DNA of 64,000 nucleotides from Porphyridium purpureum (Eukaryota; Rhodophyta; Bangiophyceae; Porphyridiales; Porphyridiaceae), in contig VRMN01000001.1 in the NCBI GenBank assembly GCA_008690995.1, forward strand, positions 806,001 to 870,000, in the 5' to 3' direction. The notes beneath the pieces are model-generated. The model had not been told where the DNA came from. It saw only the letters and a program-made list of their open reading frames with translations, and made no database searches. Positions 27,556-37,966 of this stretch are shown one piece after another; position 1 is the first letter of the stretch, and each line of letters opens with the position of its first letter. A program made the translations under genes and the position numbers.

Positions 27556-28659
27556 ATGGGAGATAACGAGCGAGTGGCAGAGCACTATAATCGCGTGGAG
27601 CAGCGCGGGCTGAGGGAGCGGCGTGAATCGCGGATCATCCGGCTGCGGAAATTTAACAATTGGGTGAAGGACGTGTTAATCCAGCAATACTCGCGACCGG
27701 GCTACACGGTGCTGGACTTTGCGTGTGGCAAGGGCGGCGACTTGCTCAAATGGCAACGCGCAATGGCGCTGCACTATGTCGGCTGCGACACGGCGTTGGT
27801 GTCTCTACAACAAGCAGTGGGCAGATATAGCGAGATAACGGGGCCAAAGTTTACGTGCTCGCTATTGTGGGGTGATTGCTTTGCGGTGGATTTGGACTCG
27901 TATCTTGAGCCGGGGCTGACCTTTGATCTCGTGAGCTGCCAGTTTGCAATCCACTATGCGTTTGAGAATGAGGCACGCGTACGCCAAATGCTGACAAATG
28001 CGACTGCTCGACTCAAAAAGGGCGGGTACTTTCTGGGCACGACCACAGACTCGAATGTACTGCTCCGCAAACTATACGCGGTGCAACATCTGACATTTGG
28101 AAATCCGGTATACGCGGTCCGTTTTACCGATGAAAATGCGAGAAAGTGCTTTCGGAAGGATCAGCCGTTTGGGCACAAGTATTTCTTCACGTTGGATGAA
28201 CAAGTTGAAGATTGCCCAGAGTTTGTTGTCCACATGCCAGCATTCGCCCGCATTGCCGAGGAATACGGCCTCAAGCTAATCGAGGCAAAGAACCTTCACC
28301 AATTTTGGGTGGATCAGCAAACTGTCGACGCCTCTATGAAAAGTTTTGAGCGGAACAAGGTTCTAGGCCATGACCGCAGTTTTCCTTGCGACGAGTGGGA
28401 CGCAATTTATTTGTACACAACGTTTGTCTTCCAGAAGACTGGTGACATGGCGCCGCTTGGTCTCGGTGCTGTTGATGCTCTGCAGAGGCTCTCTGATTTA
28501 AATGAAGACAAACTCCGCCTGGAGCCGTCTCAGATCATCCGTATGACAGTGCAAGGGTCTATGACAGTCGACGACACCGTGGACAGTGTACCACAAGTGA
28601 ATGCCATGTCGGACTCGCGAGACTCGCCAGAATCGCCGGACTCGAGCAGTAGACCTTGA
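27556..28659 (+). CDS. mRNA cap guanine-N7 methyltransferase, 367 aa
   Basis: This enzyme transfers a methyl group from S-adenosylmethionine to the cap guanine of nuclear mRNA. The hallmarks are VAEHYNRVEQRG at the N terminus, LRKFNNWVKDVLI, the SAM motif VLDFACGKGGDLLKW (residues 52-66), DLVSCQFAIHYAFE (cap-pocket region) and KKGGYFLGTTTDSNVL. These match the Abd1/RNMT family, and the length is usual for a catalytic-core protein. The frame is open 20 codons further from a GTG; the ATG at 27556 starts directly before the conserved region. It is divergent from the GET3 fusion with 138 bases between starts, and convergent with HemK2. Confidence 0.93.
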   Translation: MGDNERVAEHYNRVEQRGLRERRESRIIRLRKFNNWVKDVLIQQYSRPGYTVLDFACGKGGDLLKWQRAMALHYVGCDTALVSLQQAVGRYSEITGPKFTCSLLWGDCFAVDLDSYLEPGLTFDLVSCQFAIHYAFENEARVRQMLTNATARLKKGGYFLGTTTDSNVLLRKLYAVQHLTFGNPVYAVRFTDENARKCFRKDQPFGHKYFFTLDEQVEDCPEFVVHMPAFARIAEEYGLKLIEAKNLHQFWVDQQTVDASMKSFERNKVLGHDRSFPCDEWDAIYLYTTFVFQKTGDMAPLGLGAVDALQRLSDLNEDKLRLEPSQIIRMTVQGSMTVDDTVDSVPQVNAMSDSRDSPESPDSSSRP

Positions 28660-28717
28660 CCGATAGGAGACTCGACATGGTAAAAGCTTTGCGGAAGTAC
28701 ACTTTCACCGCCGCAGA

Positions 28718-29536
28718 TCAACGTGATCGTAGAATTTCTCGCGTGGAGTGTGAAGCGTTGGATTCCACGCTCGAGTACGTAAAACGCCACACACTCAACC
28801 TCTCGATGCCTGTCGTGCGCGTCTCAATGCACTCACCTTGGAAGCCATTCGCCTTCATGAGTTCTGCAATTTGCAGCGGCCGATTCACATCGAGCATCAG
28901 CAAGTACACAAGCCCGCCGTCAGCCATAACGTTCGCGATTTGTTGGACGAAGCGCAGGATCACCTGCGCACCGTTCTCGCCACCAGCCCATGATGCATAG
29001 ATGTCGCGCTGCTCCAGTGCATGAGCAAACTCCTGCTGGTCTGTTGCCACGTAGGGCGGATTGAAGACCAGCACATCAAGTTGCACATGACGTTCAAGTG
29101 AGACACACGATGCAGAACCTGCGCCTGCGCTTGCAACCGCAGACTGGGGCGCTGCCCAGAACTCGAGCAGATCAGCCTGCACAAGCTCTACGTCAGTGAG
29201 CTGGCAGCGACACTGCATCTCACGGAGCTTCGCCATGGCGGCCGAATTGACATCTGTGGCAAAAAACAGTGGGCGGCACTGCGTCAGCTCATCATCGAGC
29301 AGGCGCGCTCGACACTCGTCCGGTGGAGCGCCGCAGGTGCGCTGGGTACACGCCAACGCATGCAGCACAGCGCCCGAACCGCTTCCAAGTTCTACGATCA
29401 CGCTCGCGCCCACGGGCCGAGCACGGCAAGTGGCGCGCAGGCGTGCAAGATCAGCACGGAGCGCGTCGATGAGGAGGTCTGTGTCCTCGCTGGGCGGGTA
29501 AAATTCGGCGGTTTCGTAGGACACACTGTCGCCCAT
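28718..29536 (-). CDS. N6AMT1: HemK2/N6AMT1-type glutamine methyltransferase, 272 aa
   Basis: The protein has YPPSEDTDLLIDAL at residues 13-26, the SAM motif ELGSGSG (49-55) and the catalytic NPPY at 159-162, which is diagnostic of Gln/Asn/N6-type methyltransferases. With its partner TRM112 this eukaryotic enzyme methylates the Gln of the GGQ motif in release factor eRF1, tuning translation termination. Length is slightly above the usual 210-230 aa because of loops around residues 67-85 and 133-150 and a short C-terminal tail. The ATG is immediately before the conserved start. Its 3' end is 58 bases from that of the cap methyltransferase. Confidence 0.9.
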   Translation of the reverse strand: MGDSVSYETAEFYPPSEDTDLLIDALRADLARLRATCRARPVGASVIVELGSGSGAVLHALACTQRTCGAPPDECRARLLDDELTQCRPLFFATDVNSAAMAKLREMQCRCQLTDVELVQADLLEFWAAPQSAVASAGAGSASCVSLERHVQLDVLVFNPPYVATDQQEFAHALEQRDIYASWAGGENGAQVILRFVQQIANVMADGGLVYLLMLDVNRPLQIAELMKANGFQGECIETRTTGIERLSVWRFTYSSVESNASHSTREILRSR

Positions 29537-29762
29537 TGCGGTTGCTGGGCGTGCTGCTTTAAATGTTCTCCAAAAGGAAATTTTTGGGACTAGACCGTGA
29601 TGATGTAGAAGGAACCGATAGATAGCTGGCCTTTCCAGCTCCGGCAGAGAAAAGCAGGCCGCAAGTCTCGCAACTCCGATTGCTACACAGTTGGAGGTGT
29701 CGCCGGAACGTCAGGCCAACAAAGGAATAATAGGGAGCTCAAGATTAAGTAACTGTGTGAAT

Positions 29763-30986
29763 CTACACCCAGTCGACCGGGTTTTTCATGCACTCGAGCG
29801 TCTTGGCTTCCCACGAGCCCTCCTCGGGATGGTGGTCGTACTCCCACCGCGCAGTTTCGGGGAGCGACATGAGAATCGATTCAATGCGCCCACCGGTCTT
29901 GAGCCCGAAAATAGTACCGCGATCGTACACCAGATTGAATTCGACGTAACGGCCACGGCGTATTTGCTGCCACTCTTTCTGCTTTGGCGAGTACTCCAAG
30001 TCCTTGCGGCGCTGCACGATGGGAACATACGCGTCCAGAAACGCGTTGCAAGCGTCGGTTGAGAACGCCAGATGCTGCTCCGGGCTGCGGTCGTTGAAGT
30101 CGTCGAAGAAAATCCCGCCCATGCCGCGCATTTCACCGCGATGCGTGATGGTGAAGTATCGGTCGCACCATGCCTTGAACTTGGGGAAGAGCTCCGGATC
30201 ATGCTTGTCGCACACCTTCTTGTACGTTCCGTGGAAATGTTTGATATCGTCCTCGAACAAATACGACGGCGTGAGATCAGTTCCACCGCCAAACCACCAC
30301 ACTCCGCCGTCGGTCTCAAAGTAGCGATAATTAAAGTGGACCGTCGGCGCCATCGGGTTGCGCGGGTGCATCACAGACGAAATGCCGCACGCGAAATAGG
30401 GCACTGGCTCACCCTCCTTGAAGCCTGCATCGCGCGCAACGCCACGTTCGGTCGCGGCCTTGATGGCCTCTGGCGGCATGACGCCGTACACGACACTTAC
30501 GTTGACTCCTGCTTTTTCGAACACGGCGCCATCGGTGAGTACGCGCGCGATTCCGCCGCCGCCGCCGCTGCGCGACCACGCGTCTTGGCGGAACTTGGCC
30601 TTGCCGTCGAGCTTTTCAATGGCGGCGCAGATCTCGTCCTGCGCGGTGCGGATCATACGCTCGAAGCGCACGCGCATGCTCTGCGCGTCTTCCGAGCCAC
30701 TCGCAAGCAGCTCTGGCACCTCATGCGGAGCCAAGTAGGTGTGGTTGCTGAAGAATGCGGCGGATTTCTTGCTCGCGTCTGGCTGCGCGTCGGCGTGCTT
30801 CCCCGCAGACGAGGCGGGCGACGACGTTGTCATCGCGAGGTCCCGCACCGCCGCCTTTCTGCACGTCCGACCGGCGGCCACGCCGACACGCACGGCGCCA
30901 TTCTGACTTGGACCTTGCGCCGAGCGAACCACCGGGCGGACGCACGCACCAGAGCTCACGCCCACAAACCCAACTGGCGTCTTCAT
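29763..30986 (-). CDS. CPOX: Coproporphyrinogen III oxidase (oxygen-dependent), plastid-targeted, 407 aa
   Basis: HemF-type oxidase that decarboxylates two propionates of coproporphyrinogen III to vinyl groups with O2, a late step of heme and chlorophyll synthesis. Conserved stretches include [62 protein letters not shown] and the ending [20 protein letters not shown] with ETARWEY. About 75 N-terminal residues precede the catalytic domain; they are rich in Ser, Ala, Arg and Val, consistent with a plastid transit peptide. The ATG at 30986 follows eight codons open from a TTG. The gene is divergent from DPE2. Confidence 0.95.
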   Translation of the reverse strand: MKTPVGFVGVSSGACVRPVVRSAQGPSQNGAVRVGVAAGRTCRKAAVRDLAMTTSSPASSAGKHADAQPDASKKSAAFFSNHTYLAPHEVPELLASGSEDAQSMRVRFERMIRTAQDEICAAIEKLDGKAKFRQDAWSRSGGGGGIARVLTDGAVFEKAGVNVSVVYGVMPPEAIKAATERGVARDAGFKEGEPVPYFACGISSVMHPRNPMAPTVHFNYRYFETDGGVWWFGGGTDLTPSYLFEDDIKHFHGTYKKVCDKHDPELFPKFKAWCDRYFTITHRGEMRGMGGIFFDDFNDRSPEQHLAFSTDACNAFLDAYVPIVQRRKDLEYSPKQKEWQQIRRGRYVEFNLVYDRGTIFGLKTGGRIESILMSLPETARWEYDHHPEEGSWEAKTLECMKNPVDWV

Positions 30987-31865
30987 CTTCTCTGATCGCT
31001 CTCCTTCCAAATATCTCGCTCACACAGAATAATCCCCTTGCCCCACGTTTCTGCTGCACCCCCACCTCCCAATCTCACAGAGACAAGTGGACCCACCCAC
31101 ACACGTCACTTGCCCTTCAGCGCAGAACCAGTCACCAACTCGCGACCGGTAAGCCTCTACCTCGCTGTCGTCGTCGTCGCGGTGACTGCGTTGCGATATC
31201 TCGTGCCTGTCTGTGTGTATCAACCGCGGCATCACCTCCGCAGACGACATGGCCGCGCGCACGAGCTCACACCCACACACGCGCTTATTGCGGCGCACGG
31301 AAGGAAGCGCGTGTAACCAACATCACAAACTGAGCTCAAAAAACATACAAGCACAAAACGAACAGTACACAAAAGTACACGGAGTCTCTGCAATGCGGCA
31401 TGCAAAAGACATTCCGCATTCCGAACACCGCGCGCTCTTTGTGTCACTCCATTCTGTGCACTTCCTATGAAAAAACAGCAACTGGATTAGGTCAAAACGA
31501 CGCACTGTACACCCCTCTGAGGCATGATCCGCTCGATGCCCAAACTGTGCGACCGGATCGACTTTGATACAGAAACAGAGCGGTTTTGTTATGAGGCGAG
31601 GTGGTTGATAAGGGACGCTGCTGTACTTTTTGAGTGCGGTTTGTTGGTCAAGGGGGAAAACCAAGGTGGGGCTTGATGTGGGGAGGGAGGCGGGTTTGAA
31701 CGGAAGAAGAGCGAACGAGCAGGAAGAGGAGAAGCGGGAAGCGAGTGGGAGTTTGGGAGGGAGGGGAGGGGAGTAGCACGAGTGGAGCGCTGAGGTAGGG
31801 TACGGCGACAAGGTGTGTGTTTGTGATTTTGTGTGTGACACGGGTACTGAGAAGGGGTGCCCCGG
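30987..31865. promoter_or_regulatory. Divergent promoter region of CPOX and DPE2
   Basis: An 879-base region between two genes pointing away from each other. It holds a CACTGTACACC copy of the recurrent palindromic half-site (31503-31513) and a CAGTACAC/AGTACACG pair near 31362-31382. A purine-rich tract spans about 31670-31800. Plus-strand frames here are short and without motifs; the long minus-strand frame is antisense to DPE2. Confidence 0.45.
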
Positions 31866-34739
31866 ATGATTGGAGCGATCCGCGGTCTGATGGGACAGAA
31901 GGGACAACAAGGTAAGGTGACCGTGATTCTCCGCATTCATTATTATGCAGAGTTTGGGAGTTCGCTGGTCGCCGTGGGCCCACACCCGGCGTTCGGGAAG
32001 AATGATGTAGACCAGGCGCTCAAGCTGCACTTCAAGGAGGGAGGGTATTGGGAGGGCTCCACCGAAATTTCGCTCGCTCTCGCGCAGCCCAATGACCGGC
32101 TCGTGTACAAGTACGTCGTCGTGTGGCCGCACAAGAAACGGTACGAGGCCGTGCAGACAATTCGGTACGCCTCGCTGCAGGGATTGCAGGACGGCGACGT
32201 GCTCGAGTCTCACGACTCGTTCCGCGCGCCGGACACCAACGTATTTGTAACCACATGCTTCACAGATGCCATTTTCGGTCCGCACGGTATTCCCAAGATG
32301 GACTCGATGCTCGGGGACAAGTCGCTCGGCAACCATTGGCGCCAACGCGGTGCATTTCCGGAAGGCGTGGTCGCGGTGCGATTCGTGGTGCTCGTGCCGC
32401 GGCTCATGCACGGGCATACCGTCCACATTACAGGAGGGCACGACGTTGTCGGTAATTGGAATCCAGACCTCAAAATACACATGCTCAATTTGGGCCAGCA
32501 CCTGTACGGCTGCGTTTTGTACTTTCCTCGGGAGGAAATGGACTTTGAGTACAAGTACGCCGTGTTCGACGAAAAGGACGAGCTCGTGTTCCGTGAGCGA
32601 GGCACAGCGCGCCACATGACGCCGCCTCGGAATCCAAAGACAAACTGTCTCAATATTGACGAGACATTCGAGTACGCGCATCCTTGGAAGGGTTCCGGCA
32701 TCGCAGTACCGGTCTTCTCATTGCGTTCCGAGCGCTCCATGGGCGTCGGTGAATTCCTCGACCTGCAGGAAATGGTAGATTGGTGCGTCCTCACAGGCAA
32801 CAAGATCATCCAGGTCCTCCCAGTCAATGACACGGGTGACGACCCTTCCCCATACTCGGCGAATTCCGTGTTTGCCCTTCACCCAATCTATATGCGCATT
32901 CTTGAGACAGCGATAGTTGCGTACAGTGGCGGACCAACCGGTGGATCGCTGAAGCGCTCCGCTTCCAATGTGCACCGCTTCGCTCATCTGGACAAGCCGG
33001 ACCTCAGTAGCGTGCCTCCGGAACTCGTGACTGAAATTGAAGCAGCCGTGCAAACACTCAACCAGGCGCCAGAGGTCGAGTATACTGACGTGATTCGAAC
33101 AAAGCTGTTGCTTTTGCATCGCATTTATCGTGACACATGGCAAGAAACGGCGCGCTCTGCGGACTTTCGAAACTGGTGGAGCAAAAATATGGACTGGCTG
33201 CCGGCGTATGCAACTTGGAAGGCTCTGCTGGATCAGACAGGCGAGTGGAATTTCACCAAGTGGTCAAAAACAGTCAAGGACGTGCCGGAACTGATTGAAG
33301 AAAAGTCATCGTTGTATGACAAGATTTGCTTGCACTATTTTGTGCAGTATCATCTGCATCTTCAGCTCAAACGCGCTTCGGACTATGCGCGCGATCGCGG
33401 GATCTCAATCAAGGGCGACCTTCCAATTGGTGTTGCGCGTTACTCGGCAGACACGTGGACAAACCCAAAGAACTTTTTGATGGATTGGTCGGCCGGCGCG
33501 CCTGCATTCATGGGCAGCGCGCAGAACTGGGACTTTCCGCTGTATGACTGGGACGCCATGGCAGAGGACAAGTATTCCTGGTGGCGTAAACGACTCAGCC
33601 ACATGGCGCAGTATTTCCAGGCGTTCCGCATTGATCACGTTCTAGGTTTCTTCCGAATATGGGCCATTCCGGCGCACAATTGGACAGGCATGCTGGGTCA
33701 TCTGGAGCCTTGCAAGCCTGTGCACATTTCGGAGCTTCACAGTTGTGGTGTTCACGATATGGATCGCATAACCAAGCCCTATATTCGTTGGTGGATGCTG
33801 GAGAAGGCGTTTGGCAACGAGGCGGCTGAGGTTGCCAAAATGTTCATGGTTGACGCTGGATCTGGCGTGTTTCATTTTAAGCCAGAGTTCAGCACGGTCG
33901 CGGCCATAGGCGAAGCACTGCCCGTGAGCAGTCTGCCGCCTGAGCGCGCAGAGGAAGGGAAGCGCAATCAGCACTGGAGAAATGAGCTTTGGGGTCTGGT
34001 GGATAATGTGATTGCAATTCCTTCAGAGAAGAATCCAAAGACGGAATTTTATCTGACCTGCCATATGTATCACACATCGTCGTACCACCATTTTGGGCCG
34101 CAAGAGGCCAAAGACCGACTGGCTGGGTTGTGGCACAACTTCTTCTGGGAGCGGCAGAACTGGCGCAAGGAAGGTGAAACGCGGCTGGGTGCTTTGCAAG
34201 ACGCAGCCAAGATGATGGTGTGCGCAGAAGATCTTGGCGCTGTTCCACCCGAGGCGTACGAGGTTCTGGACGAGCTCGGGATTTTGGGCCTGCGCATTCA
34301 GCGCTGGCCAAAGGACGGAAGCTTTGGCGACCCTGCGCGTTACTCGTATCTCACCGTCGCAACGCCTTCGTGTCACGACTGCTCTACCGTACGGGGATGG
34401 TGGACCGAGGACCGCGGGCGTTGTGAAGAGTTTTACCGTACCTTTTTTGGGTCAAACCCGCCCGCTCAGTGCGAGAGCTGGGTTTCGCGCAAGGTCGTCG
34501 AGCAGCACCTGAAGAGCTCGTCGATGTGGGCCATCTTCCCCATCCAGGACTTGATGGACATGGAACCAGCGCTGCGCACAAAGGACCCGCTCAAGGACGC
34601 CATCAATCGACCGGGCGAGAAGGACGGGTGCTGGCGGTACCGCATGCCCCACAGCATTCGAAGTTTGATTGAGAACACCGAGTTCACGAAATCACTTGAG
34701 GCCATGATTATTGCGCTTGGCCGCGCGAGTACGTACTGA
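31866..34739 (+). CDS. DPE2: DPE2-type 4-alpha-glucanotransferase with two CBM20 domains, 957 aa
   Basis: Two starch-binding CBM20 domains (about residues 15-115 and 160-260) precede a GH77 domain (about 300-945). This is the architecture of plant cytosolic disproportionating enzyme 2, which moves a glucosyl unit from maltose to a glucan during starch breakdown. Catalytic residues are visible in their usual settings: the nucleophile Asp in FRIDHVLGFFRIW, the acid/base Glu in CAEDLGAVP, and the third Asp in TPSCHDCSTVRG. There is no transit peptide, consistent with cytosolic floridean starch in red algae. A long GH77 insertion, as in DPE2, is present around residues 390-490. ATG 31866 was chosen over an upstream GTG. 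Confidence 0.95.
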   Translation: MIGAIRGLMGQKGQQGKVTVILRIHYYAEFGSSLVAVGPHPAFGKNDVDQALKLHFKEGGYWEGSTEISLALAQPNDRLVYKYVVVWPHKKRYEAVQTIRYASLQGLQDGDVLESHDSFRAPDTNVFVTTCFTDAIFGPHGIPKMDSMLGDKSLGNHWRQRGAFPEGVVAVRFVVLVPRLMHGHTVHITGGHDVVGNWNPDLKIHMLNLGQHLYGCVLYFPREEMDFEYKYAVFDEKDELVFRERGTARHMTPPRNPKTNCLNIDETFEYAHPWKGSGIAVPVFSLRSERSMGVGEFLDLQEMVDWCVLTGNKIIQVLPVNDTGDDPSPYSANSVFALHPIYMRILETAIVAYSGGPTGGSLKRSASNVHRFAHLDKPDLSSVPPELVTEIEAAVQTLNQAPEVEYTDVIRTKLLLLHRIYRDTWQETARSADFRNWWSKNMDWLPAYATWKALLDQTGEWNFTKWSKTVKDVPELIEEKSSLYDKICLHYFVQYHLHLQLKRASDYARDRGISIKGDLPIGVARYSADTWTNPKNFLMDWSAGAPAFMGSAQNWDFPLYDWDAMAEDKYSWWRKRLSHMAQYFQAFRIDHVLGFFRIWAIPAHNWTGMLGHLEPCKPVHISELHSCGVHDMDRITKPYIRWWMLEKAFGNEAAEVAKMFMVDAGSGVFHFKPEFSTVAAIGEALPVSSLPPERAEEGKRNQHWRNELWGLVDNVIAIPSEKNPKTEFYLTCHMYHTSSYHHFGPQEAKDRLAGLWHNFFWERQNWRKEGETRLGALQDAAKMMVCAEDLGAVPPEAYEVLDELGILGLRIQRWPKDGSFGDPARYSYLTVATPSCHDCSTVRGWWTEDRGRCEEFYRTFFGSNPPAQCESWVSRKVVEQHLKSSSMWAIFPIQDLMDMEPALRTKDPLKDAINRPGEKDGCWRYRMPHSIRSLIENTEFTKSLEAMIIALGRASTY

Positions 34740-34900
34740 GTGAGCTAGCATGAAAACAAGGCACCTCGAATTGGTGATTACGATTGTTGTGCCGAGATTT
34801 ATGTACCATAAGGATGTCGCGTCCTATAGCTTTTCCCGTTTATAATCAACAGAATCGTACGTGATCTGTGAAGGTGTTCTCCCTTCGGCTTGCTCCAGCC

Positions 34901-37900
34901 TCATCTCCTGCTTGATAGAAAGAGAGTCGTGGTCGTATTCTCAGTCGCACGCGCATTGTAGATCATCATGTTCTGGCGCATCAGCGTATTTTTGAGTGTG
35001 CGTGTCTTTGACGTTTGCGCTGCGAGCACGCTTTCCAAGCGATTCGCCATGGAGATGTAGTCGATTTGCGGACGATCAGCAGGGTTATCCTGTTTCCTTT
35101 CCAAACCCTTGATAACCTGTCGAATAGCCTCGGTCAGCTGCACCTGCTCCTCGTCGTCTTCGTCGTCCATGTCGCTCCCCTCACCAAGGCAACTGATTTC
35201 CAGCATCTCATCCATGATCCGAGCCAGAGCCTTTGCGTCACGATCAAAGTACCAGTTGTGAGACTCGCGAGCATACTTGAAGCGGGTGCTGGTGTCAAAT
35301 AACGTCACGTCAATGGCACGGTGGAAGTCATCCAAGATCAGACCCTTTGACCACCAGCCTGATCGTTCCTGCGGCTCCCATGCACCCCATTCACGCGTGG
35401 ATATCGACTGATTTCTTACAATGAAGCTTCCGAGGTTGAGCCCGGTGTGGATGATGGAACATCTTTGCAACGTGTCAGCCACGCGCAGCATCTCAATGGC
35501 ATAAAAGGCCACGAGTGCCGGTGGCATGTGGCGCTGTTCTTGCACGTACAGATCAAGTGCGAATTGCAGAGAACACTGCTCGCCGCTCAGGCTCGTCAAG
35601 AGGTATGACGCAGACTCCGAGTCGTAATGCGCCTCGGGACGAGGAAATCTCTGTGCCATCGATGCAGAAAATGCGTCCTTGGCCGATCCACTTCCCATGC
35701 GGTTATGAAGCATGCTGAGCACGTAAAACTCCCAGGCAGAATTACCTCGCACCACCTTCATTCGTAGCGAGGCATCTGACGCCAGTCCTGACGTGCCGTG
35801 GTCGTCGACCGAGGCATCGACATCCATCATCATGACGTCGTCGACTTTCTCTACCGCGTAGAGCGCGTGCGACGCTTTGTCTCCAGACGCCGCTTCATCC
35901 AACTTGCGATGCACAAAGTACGTCGAGTTCGGCTTGTCATCACGATCCATCACAACCAACTCGCCAACGAGAAGTGCCGGTGAGCCTTCAATTAGCTTGT
36001 ACGCGTGCTGCTCCGCAAACCACGGCGTGATTTTTTCCTCCACTGCATAGCTCACCTCCTCATTTTGAGGGTCAATAGTCTTCACGAGGCTGGGATTACC
36101 GCTGCTGCTCCTGCTGCTCGTCTCCATCGGCAGCGCCGCCTGCTCTGCTGCTCTCATGGTCGGCGCATTGTTGCAAGGTTGCTGGTTTCTGAACGGAAGC
36201 GGGGGCTTCGCACCAAAGGTCCCTGCCACAGCCGGATTTCCTGCATGCGAAAAGGGTTGTGACTGAGGCGGCTGTTCCATAAGAGCCTTGCGCGCAGAAG
36301 ATGGTGGCAGAGGTGGTCGCGCTGAATTCGCTTGCTGTCGTTCTTGATATTCTCGCTCCAGCTGCTGAGGGGCCTGTTGTGGTGGTATTGCCGTCCACGT
36401 TAAGTCGTCCTGCGTGACGTCATCTGCGGCATGCTCGAAAGGAAGAGGTGAACTGAACATGGCCTCGATCTCCTGCATTGCTTCCTTGGTATTAATGGTC
36501 GGCTCGCTGACATCAAACGCAAGCTTGCGCGCCAGTGGCGTGTTCTTGACACCCGGAGCAGGCGGTTGTGAACGCGTATCGGGACAGTCGTGACCATTCT
36601 CTGCTTTTGGTGTCTCGACGACAGGTCCGGGTGGATACGCTTCAGGTCGTAGTTGATCACCTTGTTCACTGTGTGATTTGAGACCCATTCGAGATACTTC
36701 TGCAACCAGCTCATCACCGGGTGTCTTTTGTGAACTTGACAATCTCGCAGGAGACGGTTCAGGTAGCCGGACTTCAATCTTCTCAGGCTCTTCGGTTCGA
36801 ACTTTGAGCACCGAAGTGTTCCGCACACTTCCCGTTCCAGCGCCGGAACCTTGTGAGAAACTTGAGGGCACCGTCGAGTCTGTGTAAATTTGGAAGGATG
36901 CTGCCGGAGGAGGTTCCACACGACCACTACGGACGCCAGACCCCGCTCTCGACGAGAGGTTTGGGGTGGTAGCGGCATCTTCAAAGCCCTCATTCCACTT
37001 TGTCGGTAATGCAGAATTTTCTTTGGCCGACAAGGAAACCGCTGGAAATCCTGCGCGCGGATTCTTTACGTGCACTTGTGGGACTTGAACCTCACTGGCT
37101 GCAGCCGAATCGTGAAAGATCTGGAAACCACCAGCGCTGCCATCACGGGGCCCAGAAACTGCGGGTTGCACTGAGGTCCTTGACTGAGCATGCCTGGCGT
37201 GGTTCGCTGACGCAACCGTTCCGCGCGCATTGCTATTGCTCATAGTGCTGCTTCCGCGACCGGCGGAGCGCTGAAGTTCTTCTAATGCCGTTGTACCGTT
37301 CCTTGATGCCGGCGGCTCGGCGTATGCCGCCAGTCTTTTCTGCTCATTCTGCCGCTCCACGCGCAATGCCATTCGATGTTGAAATTCCTTGTGTCGATTC
37401 TCGAGGCGCTCAGGCGGCTTGGCGCTGCGCGCAATGCCTTCTTGGTATAATTTGTCTGCCATGGCATACTGTCGCTTCTTCTCTAGGACGATGGCGTAAG
37501 CCTCGTAGAACAGCGCAAGGTCGAGTCCAATCTGATTCGAGTACATGTACGCAAAGATATCCGAAGGATCAGGCGATGCAAGGTCAGCGTACAAGATCCA
37601 AATCCGGAGGTAACGGATATCATTGGCGACTTGCGCGTCATGTGCGAAGTACTTGGTGCATCTTTCGAGCAGCTTGATGGTTGCAATGTCGCCAGCTGGA
37701 TGCTCGTCCTGTGACCACTTTATGTACTCCCTCCATATGGCCAAAATGCTCTCGCTGGGCTGCCTGCTGCTGGTGGCGATATCGATACGATGCTCGAACG
37801 CCGCTCGGGCGGCAGCGCGTGCTTTCTCCTCAGACCTCCCGGTGCCCTGGTGCTGTGCGGGCGTTCCTACATTGGGCGCGAGCTTTTCGTTCAGGACCTG

Positions 37901-37966
37901 CACGTCCCTTCCGCGTGCCAGCGGCATCACATTCTCCTTGCTCAGCTCCCACTGATGGCTATCCAT
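34901..37966 (-). CDS. MadBub spindle-checkpoint protein (BUB1/BUBR1-like) with a degenerate kinase domain, 1021 aa
   Basis: The N terminus has a KEN box (10-12) and the Mad3/Bub1 TPR region (about 50-205, including SILAIWREYIKWSQ, IWILYADLASPDPSDIFAYM and FYEAYAIVLEKKRQYAMADKLY), which binds KNL1 and the anaphase-promoting complex. The middle is disordered, with a helical stretch near 495-515. The C-terminal kinase fold (about 640-1000) has lost the catalytic loop: in place of HGDIKPDNF it reads HTGLNLGSF from His840, so Asp, Lys and Asn are all replaced, while an Asp remains in the DFG-like ILDDF. It is thus more like BUBR1 than BUB1. Role: delaying anaphase until chromosomes attach. Confidence 0.87.
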   Translation of the reverse strand: MDSHQWELSKENVMPLARGRDVQVLNEKLAPNVGTPAQHQGTGRSEEKARAAARAAFEHRIDIATSSRQPSESILAIWREYIKWSQDEHPAGDIATIKLLERCTKYFAHDAQVANDIRYLRIWILYADLASPDPSDIFAYMYSNQIGLDLALFYEAYAIVLEKKRQYAMADKLYQEGIARSAKPPERLENRHKEFQHRMALRVERQNEQKRLAAYAEPPASRNGTTALEELQRSAGRGSSTMSNSNARGTVASANHARHAQSRTSVQPAVSGPRDGSAGGFQIFHDSAAASEVQVPQVHVKNPRAGFPAVSLSAKENSALPTKWNEGFEDAATTPNLSSRAGSGVRSGRVEPPPAASFQIYTDSTVPSSFSQGSGAGTGSVRNTSVLKVRTEEPEKIEVRLPEPSPARLSSSQKTPGDELVAEVSRMGLKSHSEQGDQLRPEAYPPGPVVETPKAENGHDCPDTRSQPPAPGVKNTPLARKLAFDVSEPTINTKEAMQEIEAMFSSPLPFEHAADDVTQDDLTWTAIPPQQAPQQLEREYQERQQANSARPPLPPSSARKALMEQPPQSQPFSHAGNPAVAGTFGAKPPLPFRNQQPCNNAPTMRAAEQAALPMETSSRSSSGNPSLVKTIDPQNEEVSYAVEEKITPWFAEQHAYKLIEGSPALLVGELVVMDRDDKPNSTYFVHRKLDEAASGDKASHALYAVEKVDDVMMMDVDASVDDHGTSGLASDASLRMKVVRGNSAWEFYVLSMLHNRMGSGSAKDAFSASMAQRFPRPEAHYDSESASYLLTSLSGEQCSLQFALDLYVQEQRHMPPALVAFYAIEMLRVADTLQRCSIIHTGLNLGSFIVRNQSISTREWGAWEPQERSGWWSKGLILDDFHRAIDVTLFDTSTRFKYARESHNWYFDRDAKALARIMDEMLEISCLGEGSDMDDEDDEEQVQLTEAIRQVIKGLERKQDNPADRPQIDYISMANRLESVLAAQTSKTRTLKNTLMRQNMMIYNARATENTTTTLFLSSRR

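Noticed and set aside
30072-30995. 307-codon plus-strand frame
   Set aside because: Antisense to coproporphyrinogen oxidase; Arg/His rich as expected of a shadow frame.
31323-32681. 452-codon minus-strand frame
   Set aside because: Antisense to the CBM20 part of DPE2 and its leader; no recognisable domain.
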